This document shows positions 44,155 to 44,667 of a stretch of DNA of 44,667 bases, piece by piece; the stretch's first letter is position 1; every line of letters starts with the position of its first letter. The DNA is from Bacillus sp. AFS055030 (GTDB taxonomy: Bacteria; Bacillota; Bacilli; Bacillales; Bacillaceae_G): the NCBI RefSeq assembly GCF_002574545.1, contig NZ_NUGT01000084.1, forward strand, positions 1-44,667, in the 5' to 3' direction. The position numbers and the translations under genes were made by a program. The notes under the pieces were generated by a model. The model was given only the letters and a program-made list of their open reading frames with translations, was not told the DNA's origin and searched no databases.

Positions 44155-44667
44155 TTAAGAAATACGGTGAACTGACCAAGTGATACCAGCTGTATTGTTT
44201 CCACCTAAAGTAAGCTGAACCGTCAATCCGTCTGCTTCATAGAAGAGACCGATCACATCTCCGGCAGTTAATTCTAAATCTCCAGTAATCGTGACAGCTC
44301 CATCTCCTAGAATTGCTCTTAAGTTCAGTACTGCAAGTATATTTACATCTAAAATTGGTACTAAACCACTTATTAAGTCAGCAGTAGTAGGAGCAGTTCT
44401 ACGTATTACAAAAGAAGGATTTATTCCTGCTCCAATATCAGCTGTTAATGTTGCAGATGTTGAATAGTTAATTGTTGCTTCAAAAGTATATCTTCCTGTA
44501 GCAGGTACTGTAAAATTACCAAGTGTTGGATCAAAAGCCGGTGAACTGAAATGTGGACTAGCAACACTCCAGTTAGTTAATTGAGCTGTAGCAGCAGTAT
44601 TCACACTTGGAATGAATGCTGAGAATCCAGTTGAAGTTACACTTGGGCCTGTTGCTCCGTCTGCTCC
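44155..44667 (-). CDS. Collagen-like, BclA-type exosporium glycoprotein (3' part only)
   Basis: The C-terminal 170 residues of a larger gene, cut by the window edge; the frame stays open to base 44667. It enters as GADGATGPS, the end of a Gly-X-X collagen-like repeat. The rest is a beta-rich domain of about 140 residues (NFTVPATGRYTFEATINYSTSATL ... GDLELTAGDVIGLFYEAD ... GITWSVHRIS) typical of the trimeric C1q/TNF-like head of BclA and related spore-surface proteins. Such repeats carry Thr-linked sugars in Bacillus cereus relatives. The codon that looks like a start at 44604 is an internal GTG (Val). Neighbouring transferases may glycosylate it. Confidence 0.85.
   Translation of the reverse strand, partial: GADGATGPSVTSTGFSAFIPSVNTAATAQLTNWSVASPHFSSPAFDPTLGNFTVPATGRYTFEATINYSTSATLTADIGAGINPSFVIRRTAPTTADLISGLVPILDVNILAVLNLRAILGDGAVTITGDLELTAGDVIGLFYEADGLTVQLTLGGNNTAGITWSVHRIS

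Noticed and set aside
44155-44604. A complete 149-aa gene starting at 44604
   Set aside because: The apparent start is an internal GTG; the frame continues upstream through a Gly-X-X end to the window edge, so the gene is partial.

Overview
The window is AT-rich DNA from a spore-forming, Bacillus-like Firmicute. Three things support this. The gene order of one long block matches the Bacillus subtilis chromosome: sdhB-sdhA-sdhC, yslB, lysC, uvrC, trxA, etfA-etfB-fadB-fadR-lcfA, a YshE-like DUF350 gene, mutS2-polX-cvpA-zapA and rnhC. The regulatory elements are of Firmicute type: a lysine riboswitch, a T-box, a FadR box, Fur-box-like sites and AGGAGG ribosome binding sites. The right end carries a collagen-like, BclA-type exosporium protein beside glycosyltransferases. 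I cannot name the species. I saw no rRNA, tRNA, CRISPR array, transposase or prophage.

Layout. 1-4.3 kb: the succinate dehydrogenase operon (minus strand) diverges from yslB, followed by a small membrane protein gene. 4.4-8 kb: lysC with a lysine riboswitch and an internal start for a beta subunit, then uvrC. 8-11 kb: a PepSY-type membrane protein, then a MarR regulator and a 14-helix drug exporter sharing one promoter with a palindromic operator. 11-13 kb: trxA, an acetyltransferase, an FbpB-type iron-response protein, and a small His/Pro-rich protein. 13-18.2 kb: fatty-acid degradation (fadR-fadB-etfB-etfA behind a FadR box, and lcfA behind its own promoter). 18.3-22.7 kb: a sugar-nucleotide reductase-like protein, D-amino-acid aminotransferase, a small membrane protein, and a YhaQP-like ABC exporter.

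22.9-27.2 kb: an enigmatic three-gene operon (lipoprotein with a Gly/Ser tail, glutathionylspermidine-synthase-like ATP-grasp ligase, DUF350 membrane protein), an acetyltransferase, an esterase, and a 27-residue membrane peptide gene too short for routine annotation. 27.2-33.6 kb: DNA maintenance and division genes (mutS2, polX, cvpA, zapA, rnhC). 33.7-40.2 kb: a DinB-fold protein, two bacterial PH-domain proteins, an ABC-F ATPase, a nitroreductase with a Fur-box-like promoter, and argS behind a T-box leader.

40.2-44.7 kb: an apparent exosporium glycosylation locus. It holds a glycosyltransferase with a TPR-like C-terminal half, a paralogue of it that has lost the catalytic motifs, a glycosyltransferase-methyltransferase fusion, and the 3' end of a collagen-like protein. 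The most promising material for new biology is this locus with its pseudo-glycosyltransferase, and the lipoprotein/ATP-grasp/DUF350 operon. Many genes here start with TTG or GTG. Several starts were moved from the longest reading frame to the codon that a ribosome binding site supports.
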